From Dysgonomonas sp. PF1-14 (GTDB taxonomy: Bacteria > Bacteroidota > Bacteroidia > Bacteroidales > Dysgonomonadaceae), in NCBI RefSeq assembly GCF_029892965.1, contig NZ_JARXWN010000016.1, positions 35,399-99,398 on the forward strand: a DNA stretch of 64,000 bases. Reading direction: 5' to 3'. A program made the translations under genes and the position numbers. Shown here one piece after another: positions 28,675-36,741 of this stretch (position 1 is the first letter of the stretch; every line of letters starts with the position of its first letter). The notes beneath the pieces are model-generated. The model worked only from the letters and a program-made list of their open reading frames with translations, had not been told where the DNA came from and ran no database searches.

Positions 28675-28923
28675 GCTTTTTATGGCGAAAATTTATCAAA
28701 TGAATATTAGAGAGAGTGAGCCAGAGAAAATTGTAGATATTAAGAAATTCTATACTTATTAGTAAACGATCCATATCTTTCTATAAATATAGGTTTTGAG
28801 TTATTAAGAAAAATATTGCTTGTAATCAGAATAACACAAATAATCTTTTCTATTTCTTTAACCATAATAGTTATATTAAAAAAATATTTATATCATTGTA
28901 TTTGAAATTAATAACATATTCTC

Positions 28924-29808
28924 ATGAAAAATAAAAAAGTACTTTGTTCTTTAGTTGATGTGTCGGAAGATTATGATTTTGATAAATTACTTCTAGATGG
29001 TATATTCAAAACAACAATTTATTACAAAAATAGAGATATAGAAATGTCTCACATCACTACAAAAGGCGATTTTATAATGGGAATGTTTGTTTCTACGCAA
29101 AAGAAAGATCTAGCACCAATACATACTCCTGGAGATGAAGATGATTACAGTGCTGTTCCTCTTAAAAAAGGACAAGGTTTAGCATATCCAAATGTTTTCT
29201 TATATGATAAAAAGAAAAAAATACTTCTATGGGAAGTTAATAGATTAGGGGTTTTAGAATCTAGCATGCAATATTTTTTTGAAGAAGTGATGCATCAAAA
29301 AGGATACCCTGATTTCTTTATTTCTTTGAATCCATTAATGTTTCCGAATGCATATAAAAGAATAAAGAATCTTGTTCAAATTCAAGAAATAGAGTTTCAG
29401 ATAGCAAGCCCAACAGCCTTTTTGAGAAAAGAAAGCAAAAATGGCACTTTATCTAATATTGCCAAAGTAGCGAATGATTTTTCTGCCTCTAAAGCTATTA
29501 GTATAACAGTAAAAGCAAATGAATTACAAACTGTAAATAAAAGAAGTGTTTTAAGCATACTTGGCTTTATTGACGAAGCTCCACTACAGCCTGGAAGGAT
29601 AAAAAACCGAGTTATTGTTAAAGGATTAAAAGATGAGGGCGGAACTCTTTTTGAAGAAACTATTAATTATATAGTTGATAGGATGAGTGAATATTTTCCA
29701 TTAACTGAATTAACTGTAGCTTCCAACCTCCAAATTAAGGAAAGAAAAGATGGTATCGAAAATGTATATAAAAAATTATCTAATGATTTAGATGTATTAT
29801 TAGGCTGA
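28924..29808 (+). CDS. Unrecognised 294-residue cytoplasmic protein
   Basis: No family was recognised with confidence. It is soluble, mixed alpha/beta and Lys-rich, with no signal peptide or membrane segment. Features include an acidic patch (HTPGDEDDYSAV), a YDKKKKILLWEVNRLG strand-turn and a C-terminal helical stretch. The gene is very AT-rich compared with the chromosome to the left, which suggests acquisition. It converges on, and overlaps by 9 bp, the membrane protein gene at 29800-30279. It sits between the Fic gene and the mobilization genes, a common place for cargo such as defence or toxin functions. Confidence 0.6.
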   Translation: MKNKKVLCSLVDVSEDYDFDKLLLDGIFKTTIYYKNRDIEMSHITTKGDFIMGMFVSTQKKDLAPIHTPGDEDDYSAVPLKKGQGLAYPNVFLYDKKKKILLWEVNRLGVLESSMQYFFEEVMHQKGYPDFFISLNPLMFPNAYKRIKNLVQIQEIEFQIASPTAFLRKESKNGTLSNIAKVANDFSASKAISITVKANELQTVNKRSVLSILGFIDEAPLQPGRIKNRVIVKGLKDEGGTLFEETINYIVDRMSEYFPLTELTVASNLQIKERKDGIENVYKKLSNDLDVLLG

Positions 29809-30279
29809 TTTAGCTAATATGTAAAAAATATGGACGAACCTATATAAACTTAGTAGACTAAATTGGAAAAAGAACCCCCAAATAAGTAGTACAATATAAC
29901 TAAATAAATCTTGAGTAAGATAATCATTTATTAAGATAAGAACCAAAGATAATATAACTGTAATTAAAGATCCAAAGACAGCACTCTTGCTAAATCCAAT
30001 CAGTTGATTGTAACGCCCACATTCTTTTATTGCATTGATAGCTCTATTATCCATTTGTATAATTAAGGATAAAATCGTCAGTAAAAAACCAAACAAGATA
30101 CTCTCTATTGTTATAATAATTTCTAATATATTAGAAGAAAGAATTTTTTTTATTAACGATATAAGTAATTCGTTTTTCCTAAATATTAAAACAAAAATAA
30201 TTCCTAATGACGAGAACACATACGGATATAATATTTCCCAGCATCTTGTTATGAACTTCTGTGTTTTTTCTGAAATCAT
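29800..30279 (-). CDS. Small membrane protein of unknown function
   Basis: A 159-residue protein with four hydrophobic segments (about residues 20-35, 52-75, 100-118 and 125-150) and a short cytosolic central loop (MDNRAINAIKECGRYNQ). No family was recognised. Its 3' end overlaps that of the plus-strand 294-residue gene, so the pair is tail-to-tail and would make complementary transcripts. It lies 62 bp after the full-length reading frame of the BtgB-like gene and could be co-transcribed with it. Confidence 0.6.
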   Translation of the reverse strand: MISEKTQKFITRCWEILYPYVFSSLGIIFVLIFRKNELLISLIKKILSSNILEIIITIESILFGFLLTILSLIIQMDNRAINAIKECGRYNQLIGFSKSAVFGSLITVILSLVLILINDYLTQDLFSYIVLLIWGFFFQFSLLSLYRFVHIFYILAKSA

Positions 30280-30341
30280 ATTAATATTCTTTCAAGTCAA
30301 AGATAAAGTAAAAAAATAAAAATAATGCTTTTGAAGTAGAT

Positions 30342-31256
30342 TTAACGTAGTTTACGTTTAATTATCCGTTTCTTCTTTTTCTTAGGTGGAACAAGCTGTT
30401 CTTCACTAGGATTGCTTGTATTAGGAGAAAGAATACCTAAAGCAGAGCTTAATCCTAAATCGGGAGAACTGCCCGACTAATTTTGTGCAATGTCCTGTTC
30501 ATGTCTATTTTCAGTGATGCAGTTCTGTTTATCTGCACTGATGTCTATCTGCGTATTTTCTTTTTCACTTATAAATATTCTTTCTTGTAAGCTTATCTGC
30601 TCTGAAATAGAGCCGTTCTTCATAGTATTATAATATTCAAAGTTTTCTGTCAGTTGCCTGTCGTAATTGAATAGCTTATCAAATCCCTGTTCTGCCTGTT
30701 GGAATAAGTTTTTCCTGTTGAATCCTCCCTTGATAGCTCCTTTCTTGGTGTTCTTGTGATTGATTAGCGGGGATAGCTTCTTTTTGTTAGATTGGTCTTT
30801 TCGGCTGACAATCAAATGACAATGCATATTCAGTTCGTTGTTTGACCTGTCCCTGCTGAAATGTATCTTCCCGTAAAATTTTATATCTTCTGCAGATAGT
30901 CCTTTATTGAAGTTCTTGGCATATTCGGGAATAATTACTTTACGGATATACCGTTTCATAGCTTCGGCTTGTTCCTGTTCGGTCTTACCCATTGTACCCA
31001 GTTCTTTCTCTGATGGGCTGACATGGATAGCGTAAAATTTAGCATCCGTTTTTAATAGCTGACCTATATTGCCGTCTATATCTTTAATGACCTGTGATTT
31101 GTAAATATCATTATCCGTCAGATTGAAGAACCCTTCGGTATAGATTCCCTGTTCCATGCGTTCCATATCTTCATGTTCAAGGTAATTAGCTAATCTTCTG
31201 CTACTGCCTGCATTGTTATATGTGCCTTTGGATGGTGGCGGGAAGCCTATGTTCAT
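30342..31256 (-). pseudogene. BtgB/DUF5712-like mobilization protein with an in-frame TAG
   Basis: The reading frame MNIGFPPPSKGTYNNAGSS...  is typical of Bacteroides relaxase-like DUF5712/BtgB proteins. It includes the His-rich NELNMHCHLIVSRKDQS region (metal-binding HxH) and FNRKNLFQQAEQGFD. After 259 codons an in-frame TAG (30477-30479) stops it. The same frame then runs another 44 codons to TAA at 30342-30344, ending in a strongly basic tail (KKKKKRIIKRKLR) usual for DNA-binding mobilization proteins. It is either a nonsense mutation removing the tail or an unusual readthrough. It follows the BtgA-like gene by 65 bp. Confidence 0.75.
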
Positions 31257-31321
31257 GACTTACTTCTCATTTATAAGGTTGATAATTTCAGCCTTTAAAC
31301 TTTCTTTCCGTTTGCCGTCCA

Positions 31322-31846
31322 TTACTCCACAGTTGCAAGTTCAGAGTATAGAGAAATCAATTTCAGCAGTTTTTTAGTATTCCTTTGCTGTGTTTGTGAA
31401 AGAGAATTAATTTGCTTGGCGTGGTTATTTATAACATCTGCGTGTTCGTTGAATTTCTCACTTACTTTTTTCAGAACATTGCTCTGCAAATCCCGAGAAG
31501 AACTAATTTCAGAAGACACTAAATTATATAACTCTATTACTACTTTTTCAAACCGAACTGTAATAGCATGACTTGTTCGTATCATCGAATTTAACTTTTC
31601 TTCTTCGTAGTGGCGAATGAACCGAATAATATCATCCTGTCGTTTGTTAATTTTGGACAGTTCCGATTTTACCGATTCGGGAGCATCCGCAGGATTGATA
31701 TGTGCTTTGTACAAATACCTAAAAGCAAGTTTCACAACTTCACTCTTTTTCAGTGAATAGCGTTTACATATTTTATCTACTAATAGAGCCGTTTCCTTGT
31801 CTATGGAAATAGTAGTAAATATGGTTTTTCTACTATTATTTTGCAT
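31322..31846 (-). CDS. BfmA/BtgA-like mobilization accessory protein
   Basis: A 174-residue protein with an N-terminal ribbon-helix-helix-like segment (FTTISIDKETALLVDKICKRYSLKKSEVVKLAFRYLY split across the domain) and a long C-terminal coiled coil. These are the features of BtgA/BfmA proteins that bind oriT beside the relaxase in Bacteroides mobilizable elements. It is upstream of the BtgB-like gene and downstream of a structured, oriT-like stretch. Length is near normal and no lesion is visible. Confidence 0.78.
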   Translation of the reverse strand: MQNNSRKTIFTTISIDKETALLVDKICKRYSLKKSEVVKLAFRYLYKAHINPADAPESVKSELSKINKRQDDIIRFIRHYEEEKLNSMIRTSHAITVRFEKVVIELYNLVSSEISSSRDLQSNVLKKVSEKFNEHADVINNHAKQINSLSQTQQRNTKKLLKLISLYSELATVE

Positions 31847-31935
31847 GAGTAATTACTTTTTTATAGAAATATGAATACATAAACGTTTGATAATAAGCAA
31901 TAACCTTAAATAGCTAATTGAGAGTGTAATTACAG

Positions 31936-32050
31936 CGTGTTTTAATAACACGCTAAAGCAGAAGGCTTTGCCCCGAAGGGCAAGAGGAAGAACAGGACGG
32001 AGTCCAGTTCCCTCTTGCTTAATTTAGCGAAACGAACAGAGCCGATAGGC
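31936..32050. other. Candidate oriT region of the first mobilization module
   Basis: Upstream of the BtgA-like gene are GCGTGTT/AACACGC (31936-31954), TTGCCC/GGGCAA flanking CGAA, and an imperfect AAGAGG/CCTCTT pair. Clustered inverted repeats directly upstream of mob genes are typical of transfer origins. The nick site cannot be identified by eye. Confidence 0.5.
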
Positions 32051-32111
32051 AAAGTTGTTTCTGCTAAATGCGGAGCCGTTATTTGAAGGCTTAAATAGAA
32101 AACAGCCTTCG

Positions 32112-32627
32112 TCAATTTTTATCATTTTGCTTGGGATGCTTTTTCTCGAACTCTTTGCAGATTTGGGAATCCATATACTCACGGACAAAGTTTCGGACAT
32201 CCGATGTACGGTAATAGGTTTTATGACCAATCTTAAAGAAACGTGAGTTCGAAATAATAGTATCTAAATATCAGCTAGTTATATGTTTTCTTTGTGAGCC
32301 TTGTGTAAAACCTTGTGCTCTTTGTAGTTAAATCTTATTTCTTTTACCACAAAGGACACAAAGAAAAACCACAAAGGGCACGAAATTTGCACCATATATT
32401 TTGGAAAACAATTGATTACATACTATTTTTATATCGAACTCACGTTAAAGAAGGGTAATATCCCATTTGTCCGATATCTTTGTAATGTTCGATATGACAC
32501 TTTTAAGAGAAAAGCCAAATCTTGGTTATCCAATAGCTTTTCTTCATCGGAAAACACATCGTTGGTATTGATTAATGATTTTAGGTCTTTGCCAATTTCG
32601 CCTATTTTTTTTGGATAATATCTCCAT
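32112..32627 (-). pseudogene. HTH (excisionase-like) gene split by a MITE
   Basis: The 5' part (EEKLLDNQDLAFLLKVSYRT and following, to GILPF) lies right of the element. The 3' part (FKIGHKTYYRTSDVRNFVRE and following) lies left. Removing the 205-bp insert and one 7-bp duplication rejoins CCC TTC TTT AAG ATT in frame, giving about 100 residues like the HTH protein at 61087-61392. An A8 run just after the probable ATG (32627) also shifts frame; seven A would restore it. Both lesions inactivate the gene. Confidence 0.75.
32241..32445. mobile_element. 205-bp MITE-like element with terminal inverted repeats and 7-bp target duplication
   Basis: Ends are ACGTGAGTTCGA and TCGAACTCACGT, perfect 12-bp inverted repeats. 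TAAAGAA flanks both sides (32234-32240 and 32446-32452). It encodes no protein. The interior carries the ACCACAAAGGACACAAAG block also found in other intergenic spots. A degenerate sister lies at 16581 and a solitary end at 35125. An unlinked transposase presumably mobilises it. Confidence 0.85.
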
Positions 32628-32794
32628 CTAATTTAAAAAGTCCTGATTATCTAAATACATAATAATACTTATTTTGAAATTAATAATCCAATTAATTCCA
32701 ATCGATTGGTAAGGCAAAGTACAGCAGAACAAAGCAATTAAAATAGTGCTATCCATATGGACTCCCACAAAAGACGCTCACAAGACACTGAAAA

Positions 32795-33189
32795 TTAAAG
32801 TGATACAAAATCATCTTTTTTCATCTTGTTGTTTCTGCTTGCTTTTATGATAAGATTTTTTAGATAGTCAAGTGCTTTGGTTAGATTGTAAGGTTTGCGT
32901 GAAAATACTCTATTTTTGGATTTGTAGGCATCTCCAAAGCTAAAATTAAAAGCATTTTCTAAGGAATGGGCTATGTGGATAAAAGGAGCTGGCTTTCCTT
33001 CTTCATCGACAAACTGGTTGGATAATTCAAATGTTGTGGCAAATTCTCCCATACCATCAATCCCTAAGCCTTCCTTTGGCTTAGGGATAAAATAGACTTT
33101 AGATGAGTGAGATTTAATATTATTATTTATGTGTTGATTTGTTTGATGAAATATAAGTTTCAGTAAATCAATTTCCGATTCGAGAAGTA
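32795..33189 (-). pseudogene. 3' half of an interrupted RteC-like gene
   Basis: The frame continues from the IS boundary (LLESEIDLLKLIFHQTNQH) to the stop at 32795. The C-terminal pattern IAHSLENAFNFSFGDAYKSK then KPYNLTKALDYLKNLI resembles the C-terminus of RteC-type regulators of Bacteroides conjugative elements. That resemblance is by pattern only. The missing N-terminal half is at 63246-63505. Joining the two with one copy of GTA gives continuous coding across the junction (YLKKAILLLESEIDLL). Confidence 0.65.
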
Positions 33190-34113
33190 GAAGTCATCTT
33201 GACTTTTTCGTTTTACAAATTTTCTTTAAAAGAATTACCATAAAATCGATATAATTGAATGATATCCAACTGGATATTGTAGTATCAAATCTATTCAGAA
33301 GAGTTCTATAGCTATCTATCCATGCATTAGTCCTTTCAATAGTATATCGTTGCTCGTATAGTATTTCATCAAATATTACAATATTATCACTATTCCCATT
33401 TCGGGGATTTATAGCTGTATTGGTGATTATCCCATATTCAAAACACTTATTTCTAAATTCCTTAGAATCAAATCCGGCATCAGCATTGATAAATAAACCA
33501 TCGGTCGAAATGCCTGCTTTTTCTAACGTTTGGAACAATTCATCTAAATGAATATCAATTTGATATAAATCATGATGATTGCCTGCTATGGGAGAAGACA
33601 TAGCTATTGGTAAGCCTTGATTATCTGTCAGATATAGAGTATTGGTTGTTTTACTCATTTTGCGGGTTTGAAACTCAACCTGTTCTCCTCCGCGCAGAGC
33701 TTTCGTATGACTACCATCTACTGATGATGTTGATAAGTCCAATGCCCATTTATAGTTTTCCAATATCCGCAATCAGGAACTTTTCCATTCTCCTTTTTTA
33801 CTCCATTTACGAAAATGACCATAAACTGTCTTATAACTCAATACTATATCTGAAAACAGACTACTCACAGGCAACATATGCCATTGGATACCAGTCTTGA
33901 GTTTATAGAGAATACAGTTTATTATCTCCGTAAGACAACTCTTTGTCTTAAATCCTCGTTTTGCGGTAGACAAATGAGGTAATATCTCATTTTCTATTAT
34001 ATCTTTGCCAAGTACTTTGTACATAAGGAAGCGTTGTTGATTTGTTTTTTTAGCAATTACAAAATTAACGCTTCCTGCTTTTTTTACTAATTACGAAAAG
34101 TCAAGACGACTTC
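33190..34113 (-). mobile_element. IS5-family insertion sequence, copy 1 (924 bp)
   Basis: The ends are near-identical inverted repeats: GAAGTCATCTTGACTTTTTCG on the left and, read inward from the right, GAAGTCGTCTTGACTTTTCG. It encodes one DDE transposase frame broken by a TGA. It is the left bracket of the 30-kb block. Outside its left end is the GTA that recurs outside copy 2. Its right end truncates a reading frame at 34101-34499. Confidence 0.9.
33194..34024 (-). pseudogene. IS5-family transposase interrupted by an in-frame TGA
   Basis: Two consecutive segments in the same frame (83 and 192 codons) are separated only by TGA at 33773-33775. The other copy has TGG (Trp) at this codon, so this is a nonsense mutation, not a programmed frameshift. 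The N-terminal part has the DUF4096-like region (GIQWHMLPVSSLFSDIVLSY), and the C-terminal part the DDE domain (SVDGSHTKALRGG, FINADAGFDSKEFR, YEQRYTIERTNAWIDSYRTL). No full-length transposase is made from this copy. Confidence 0.9.
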
Positions 34114-34499
34114 AAATAAATAAATATGTTATTGATTTCATTATAAATACATAATGAAAAATTAGTCATTTTATGCCACAGATTACCAAGCCAACTTCTT
34201 TTTTGAGGAACGGTATAAGTATAAGTCGTTTTATGTTCCCCTACAGATGTCGTCATTCCAGCACCTATAACTCGTGTGGGCTCGATAGTCCTATAGGAAT
34301 AACTTGAATTTAACTCAGAAAGACCCTTATTTACATAGGTGTATTCTGTTTTTTCAGAAAGAGTGAATGTGTCTTTAAATGTTGATGCTTTTCCTAACCT
34401 TTTATTGGACTCTGGCAGGGTACGCGATATATCCTCCTCAACTGTTGTTTTTGATGATACAACTTTATTGAAGCCTTGTAAATCCATAAAAGTAGCCAT
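34101..34499 (-). CDS. Truncated unknown reading frame behind the last immunity gene
   Basis: A 132-residue frame beginning MATFMDLQGFNKVVSS, 14 bp after the stop of the membrane immunity-like gene at 34514-34771. Its last residues (LKSS) are encoded by the IS terminal repeat, so the native C-terminus has been lost to the IS. No family was recognised. It is Thr/Ser-rich and soluble until a short hydrophobic tail. By position it could be a second immunity gene, part of another toxin cassette, or cargo. Confidence 0.5.
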   Translation of the reverse strand: MATFMDLQGFNKVVSSKTTVEEDISRTLPESNKRLGKASTFKDTFTLSEKTEYTYVNKGLSELNSSYSYRTIEPTRVIGAGMTTSVGEHKTTYTYTVPQKRSWLGNLWHKMTNFSLCIYNEINNIFIYLKSS

Positions 34500-34513
34500 T
34501 AAATATACGCTTA

Positions 34514-34771
34514 TTACTCTAATATATAGTTACTTAAACAAAATAAAGAAAGTAAAAGTATTATAATAAATTCTACTATCCAAACACCTTTTAGATTCAT
34601 TTTATTTATAATAAGTCTTTCCATAAAAAAAATAAAAGATACAACTATAATAAAGCCTATAATAAATATAAGACTAAAAGGTGTCCATACTCGTGAATAG
34701 ATATAGAGTATAAAAAATATTATACTTAAAGGATACGCTATAAAAAAAGGAGTAACTTTCCAATTTTTCAT
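34514..34771 (-). CDS. Candidate membrane immunity protein for remnant toxin H
   Basis: An 85-residue protein with three hydrophobic helices (about residues 8-25, 30-53 and 63-82). It begins 3 bp after the stop of the toxin-tip remnant at 34775-35124, the spacing seen for immunity genes in this array. A membrane location suggests the partner toxin acted on the envelope. Confidence 0.55.
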   Translation of the reverse strand: MKNWKVTPFFIAYPLSIIFFILYIYSRVWTPFSLIFIIGFIIVVSFIFFMERLIINKMNLKGVWIVEFIIILLLSLFCLSNYILE

Positions 34772-34774
34772 AAA

Positions 34775-35124
34775 TTATTTATTTTTTCTTATGTATGAAC
34801 CTTGTGGGTTATTTTGTCTAATATCTTTAAATATTGTACTTGGTAAATATGAATTTCCTCTAAGAGTTCTTGTCGGATATGTATATGAATCTCCTCCTGT
34901 AGATCGATTAGTTACAGTTCTTCCGGGAATAATTTCTAAACTTCTTACTTCAATTCCAGCAGCAGTCAAACTTCTTTGAACAGCTGTTCCGCAATGGTTT
35001 GGATTACTCGGGTCTAAACGATATTCTTCATTGTTAGCAATATTCGTAAATGTATTCCTTATTGTTTCGTCTTGATCCTGAGTTGTAGGAATAATATATC
35101 CTTCAGTAAATTCATAATAATTTA
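34775..35124 (-). pseudogene. Toxin-tip remnant H without Rhs core
   Basis: An open frame of about 116 codons has no start codon, entering from the MITE-end scar at 35125 (LNYYEFTEGYIIPTTQ...) and ending RKNK. The central DPSNPNHCGTAVQRSLTAAG places a Cys at the start of a helix, as in papain/NlpC-type cysteine enzymes. That assignment is tentative. The Rhs core and start of this tip are gone, apparently removed by a deletion ending at the MITE terminal sequence. Confidence 0.6.
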
Positions 35125-36291
35125 ACGTGAGTTCGAAATAAGATAATTGAAAAGTATAGCAGTTCCTAAAGATCTATTCCTGTCTACCCTCGATGTACTT
35201 GGCCTCAAAGCATTAATTATATTATAATTAACCAAAAATAAATCTGCATCTCGAACCGAAGTATTAAAGAAAGCATCATTTTCTCCACCAGCACCATTCA
35301 GAGTATAAATTATATCGTGTACCATTGATCCAAGTTCGCTTCTATTTCTTGATTTATACTGATAAGAAAGCTCCCCATTATATGCCAATGGGTTATTAGA
35401 TCCTGTATAACTTGTTGGTGGCCCAAAAATCAGGGATAAAGCTGATGGAAATAAATTCTTATGTAATGTTTCAGCATTCACACTATTATCACTTGTCCCA
35501 AAAATAGTAAAATCATTACCATATATAATTTTATCATCTGGCATCAAGTTGCCGTGAACATCTATAACTGCTCCATATTCATTACTATTACTGCCATCAT
35601 TAAAGAATGTAAATTGAGCTGTCATTTCGCCATTAGCATTATACCTTGTCATGCTGGAACCACTTGATAAGTGCATAACAAAATTATTACTCCCATATTT
35701 ACTATTAGCATCTTCTTGGGAGCGAATATCTCTATCGTAATAATATTCAGTTATTCCATCAACTATTCGAACAACCCAATCCTTACCATTTGGATCAACT
35801 CTCTTTATCGGATTATTTCCAACATAATTATACGGACTCCAGCTATAATACTTCTCCGCCAACGGGTCGACCGTAGTAAACCTGCCTATACTTGGTTCAT
35901 AATGCCTTGCCGAGTAGTCATACCAATCGAGGCGGTGCATCTGGTCGAGTTCCTTGCCGTTATACTTATACGGCTGCTTGGCGTTTTCTTTACAGTTCTC
36001 GGGGAATCCTGCCCCGAACGGATAATAATACTTCCGCTGGATAAAGGTCCCATCCTGATCTTGTACGGTACGGGTATTACCCAGATGGTCTTGCCGGAAG
36101 AAGTGGTATTTACCGTCCTCCCAGTAGCCGCCATCGACCAATATACGCTTGAGTTTACCATTCTCGTAGATCTTATTGCCTACATAGTCGGTTTCTTTGA
36201 CCTGAGTAAGTAAGCTGAGTGTAACATCGGAAGCGATAACGGGTGCCGTAGAAAAATTAGGATTGCAGGTATGCTTTACTTTCAGCTTCAC
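35122..36291 (-). CDS. Orphan Rhs cassette G with phospholipase A2-like toxin tip
   Basis: 389 codons from a GTG, with no ATG at the 5' end and an in-frame stop just upstream, so it is probably silent. It holds an Rhs core of type I (YYPFGAGFPEN, GRFTTVDPLAEKYYSWSPYN) ending NPIKRVDPNGK. The tip then carries GPPTSYTGSNNPLAYNG followed by ELGSMVHDIIYTLNGAGG and DADLFLV. This Ca-loop, His-Asp and later Asp arrangement resembles parvovirus/bacterial PLA2 domains. The last residues (LISNSR) come from a MITE-end scar, so the C-terminus may be truncated and no immunity gene of its own follows. Confidence 0.75.
   Translation of the reverse strand: MKLKVKHTCNPNFSTAPVIASDVTLSLLTQVKETDYVGNKIYENGKLKRILVDGGYWEDGKYHFFRQDHLGNTRTVQDQDGTFIQRKYYYPFGAGFPENCKENAKQPYKYNGKELDQMHRLDWYDYSARHYEPSIGRFTTVDPLAEKYYSWSPYNYVGNNPIKRVDPNGKDWVVRIVDGITEYYYDRDIRSQEDANSKYGSNNFVMHLSSGSSMTRYNANGEMTAQFTFFNDGSNSNEYGAVIDVHGNLMPDDKIIYGNDFTIFGTSDNSVNAETLHKNLFPSALSLIFGPPTSYTGSNNPLAYNGELSYQYKSRNRSELGSMVHDIIYTLNGAGGENDAFFNTSVRDADLFLVNYNIINALRPSTSRVDRNRSLGTAILFNYLISNSR
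35125..35140. repeat. Solitary MITE terminal repeat at the G/H junction
   Basis: ACGTGAGTTCGAAATA is identical to the first 16 bp of the MITE at 32241, but no interior or second end follows. It sits exactly where cassette G ends and remnant H begins, consistent with a deletion anchored at a former insertion. Confidence 0.75.
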
Positions 36292-36392
36292 GCCTGAAGC
36301 TGAGCATGTAAATCTAAGGATTTATTTTAACTAAAACCTGACAAAGATGACGAAAATTGTATATAAAACTCGATCTTATCTATAAGATAAAA

Positions 36393-36423
36393 CACTCCTG
36401 CCAATGATATGTTGGCAGGAGTG
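36393..36423 (-). terminator. Terminator of cassette F
   Basis: CACTCCTGCCAA / TTGGCAGGAGTG perfect 12-bp stem followed on the minus strand by TTTTATC. It closes the F toxin-immunity unit. Confidence 0.8.
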
Positions 36424-36526
36424 AGTTTATAGAGGATTACAAATCCTAATAGTTATTACTTCGGGATTTATAATCCCGAAGGACAAGGAAACAATAAGCC
36501 TAGTGGAAGCGGGAGTTATTTAGTAA

Positions 36527-36730
36527 TTAATCTTTATTACTCCTAGTTAATTTAAAAATATTTCCTAAAACTGAAACAAATAGAATAATAAACAAAATAA
36601 TTCTAATAATTTGTCCGTATTGAAAATGGTCCAACTCTTGTCTAAATATGAGTGCAATAACAACCAGTAATAAAGAGGGATAAAAAAATATATTTCCTAA
36701 TAATATAAGTATATTTATTACATTCTTCAT
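36527..36730 (-). CDS. Candidate membrane immunity protein of cassette F
   Basis: A 67-residue protein with two hydrophobic helices (ILILLGNIFFYPSLLLVVIA and IIRIILFIILFVSVLGNIF). It starts 11 bp after the F tip and ends about 100 bp before a terminator. Position and size fit an immunity protein guarding the inner membrane. No family was recognised. Confidence 0.55.
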   Translation of the reverse strand: MKNVINILILLGNIFFYPSLLLVVIALIFRQELDHFQYGQIIRIILFIILFVSVLGNIFKLTRSNKD

Positions 36731-36741
36731 AATATATTACT

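Noticed and set aside
32024..32246. Short open frames around 32024-32246 on both strands
   Set aside because: The segment is explained by the 3' part of the MITE-split HTH gene in a different minus-strand frame.
33194..34024. Two-frame transposase made by programmed frameshifting
   Set aside because: Both segments are in the same frame and are separated only by TGA, which is TGG in the second copy, so it is a nonsense mutation.
35671..36213. Plus-strand open frames opposite Rhs cores (also near 37288, 40995 and 48536)
   Set aside because: They recur only because the Rhs core DNA is repeated; their translations are complements of the conserved core.
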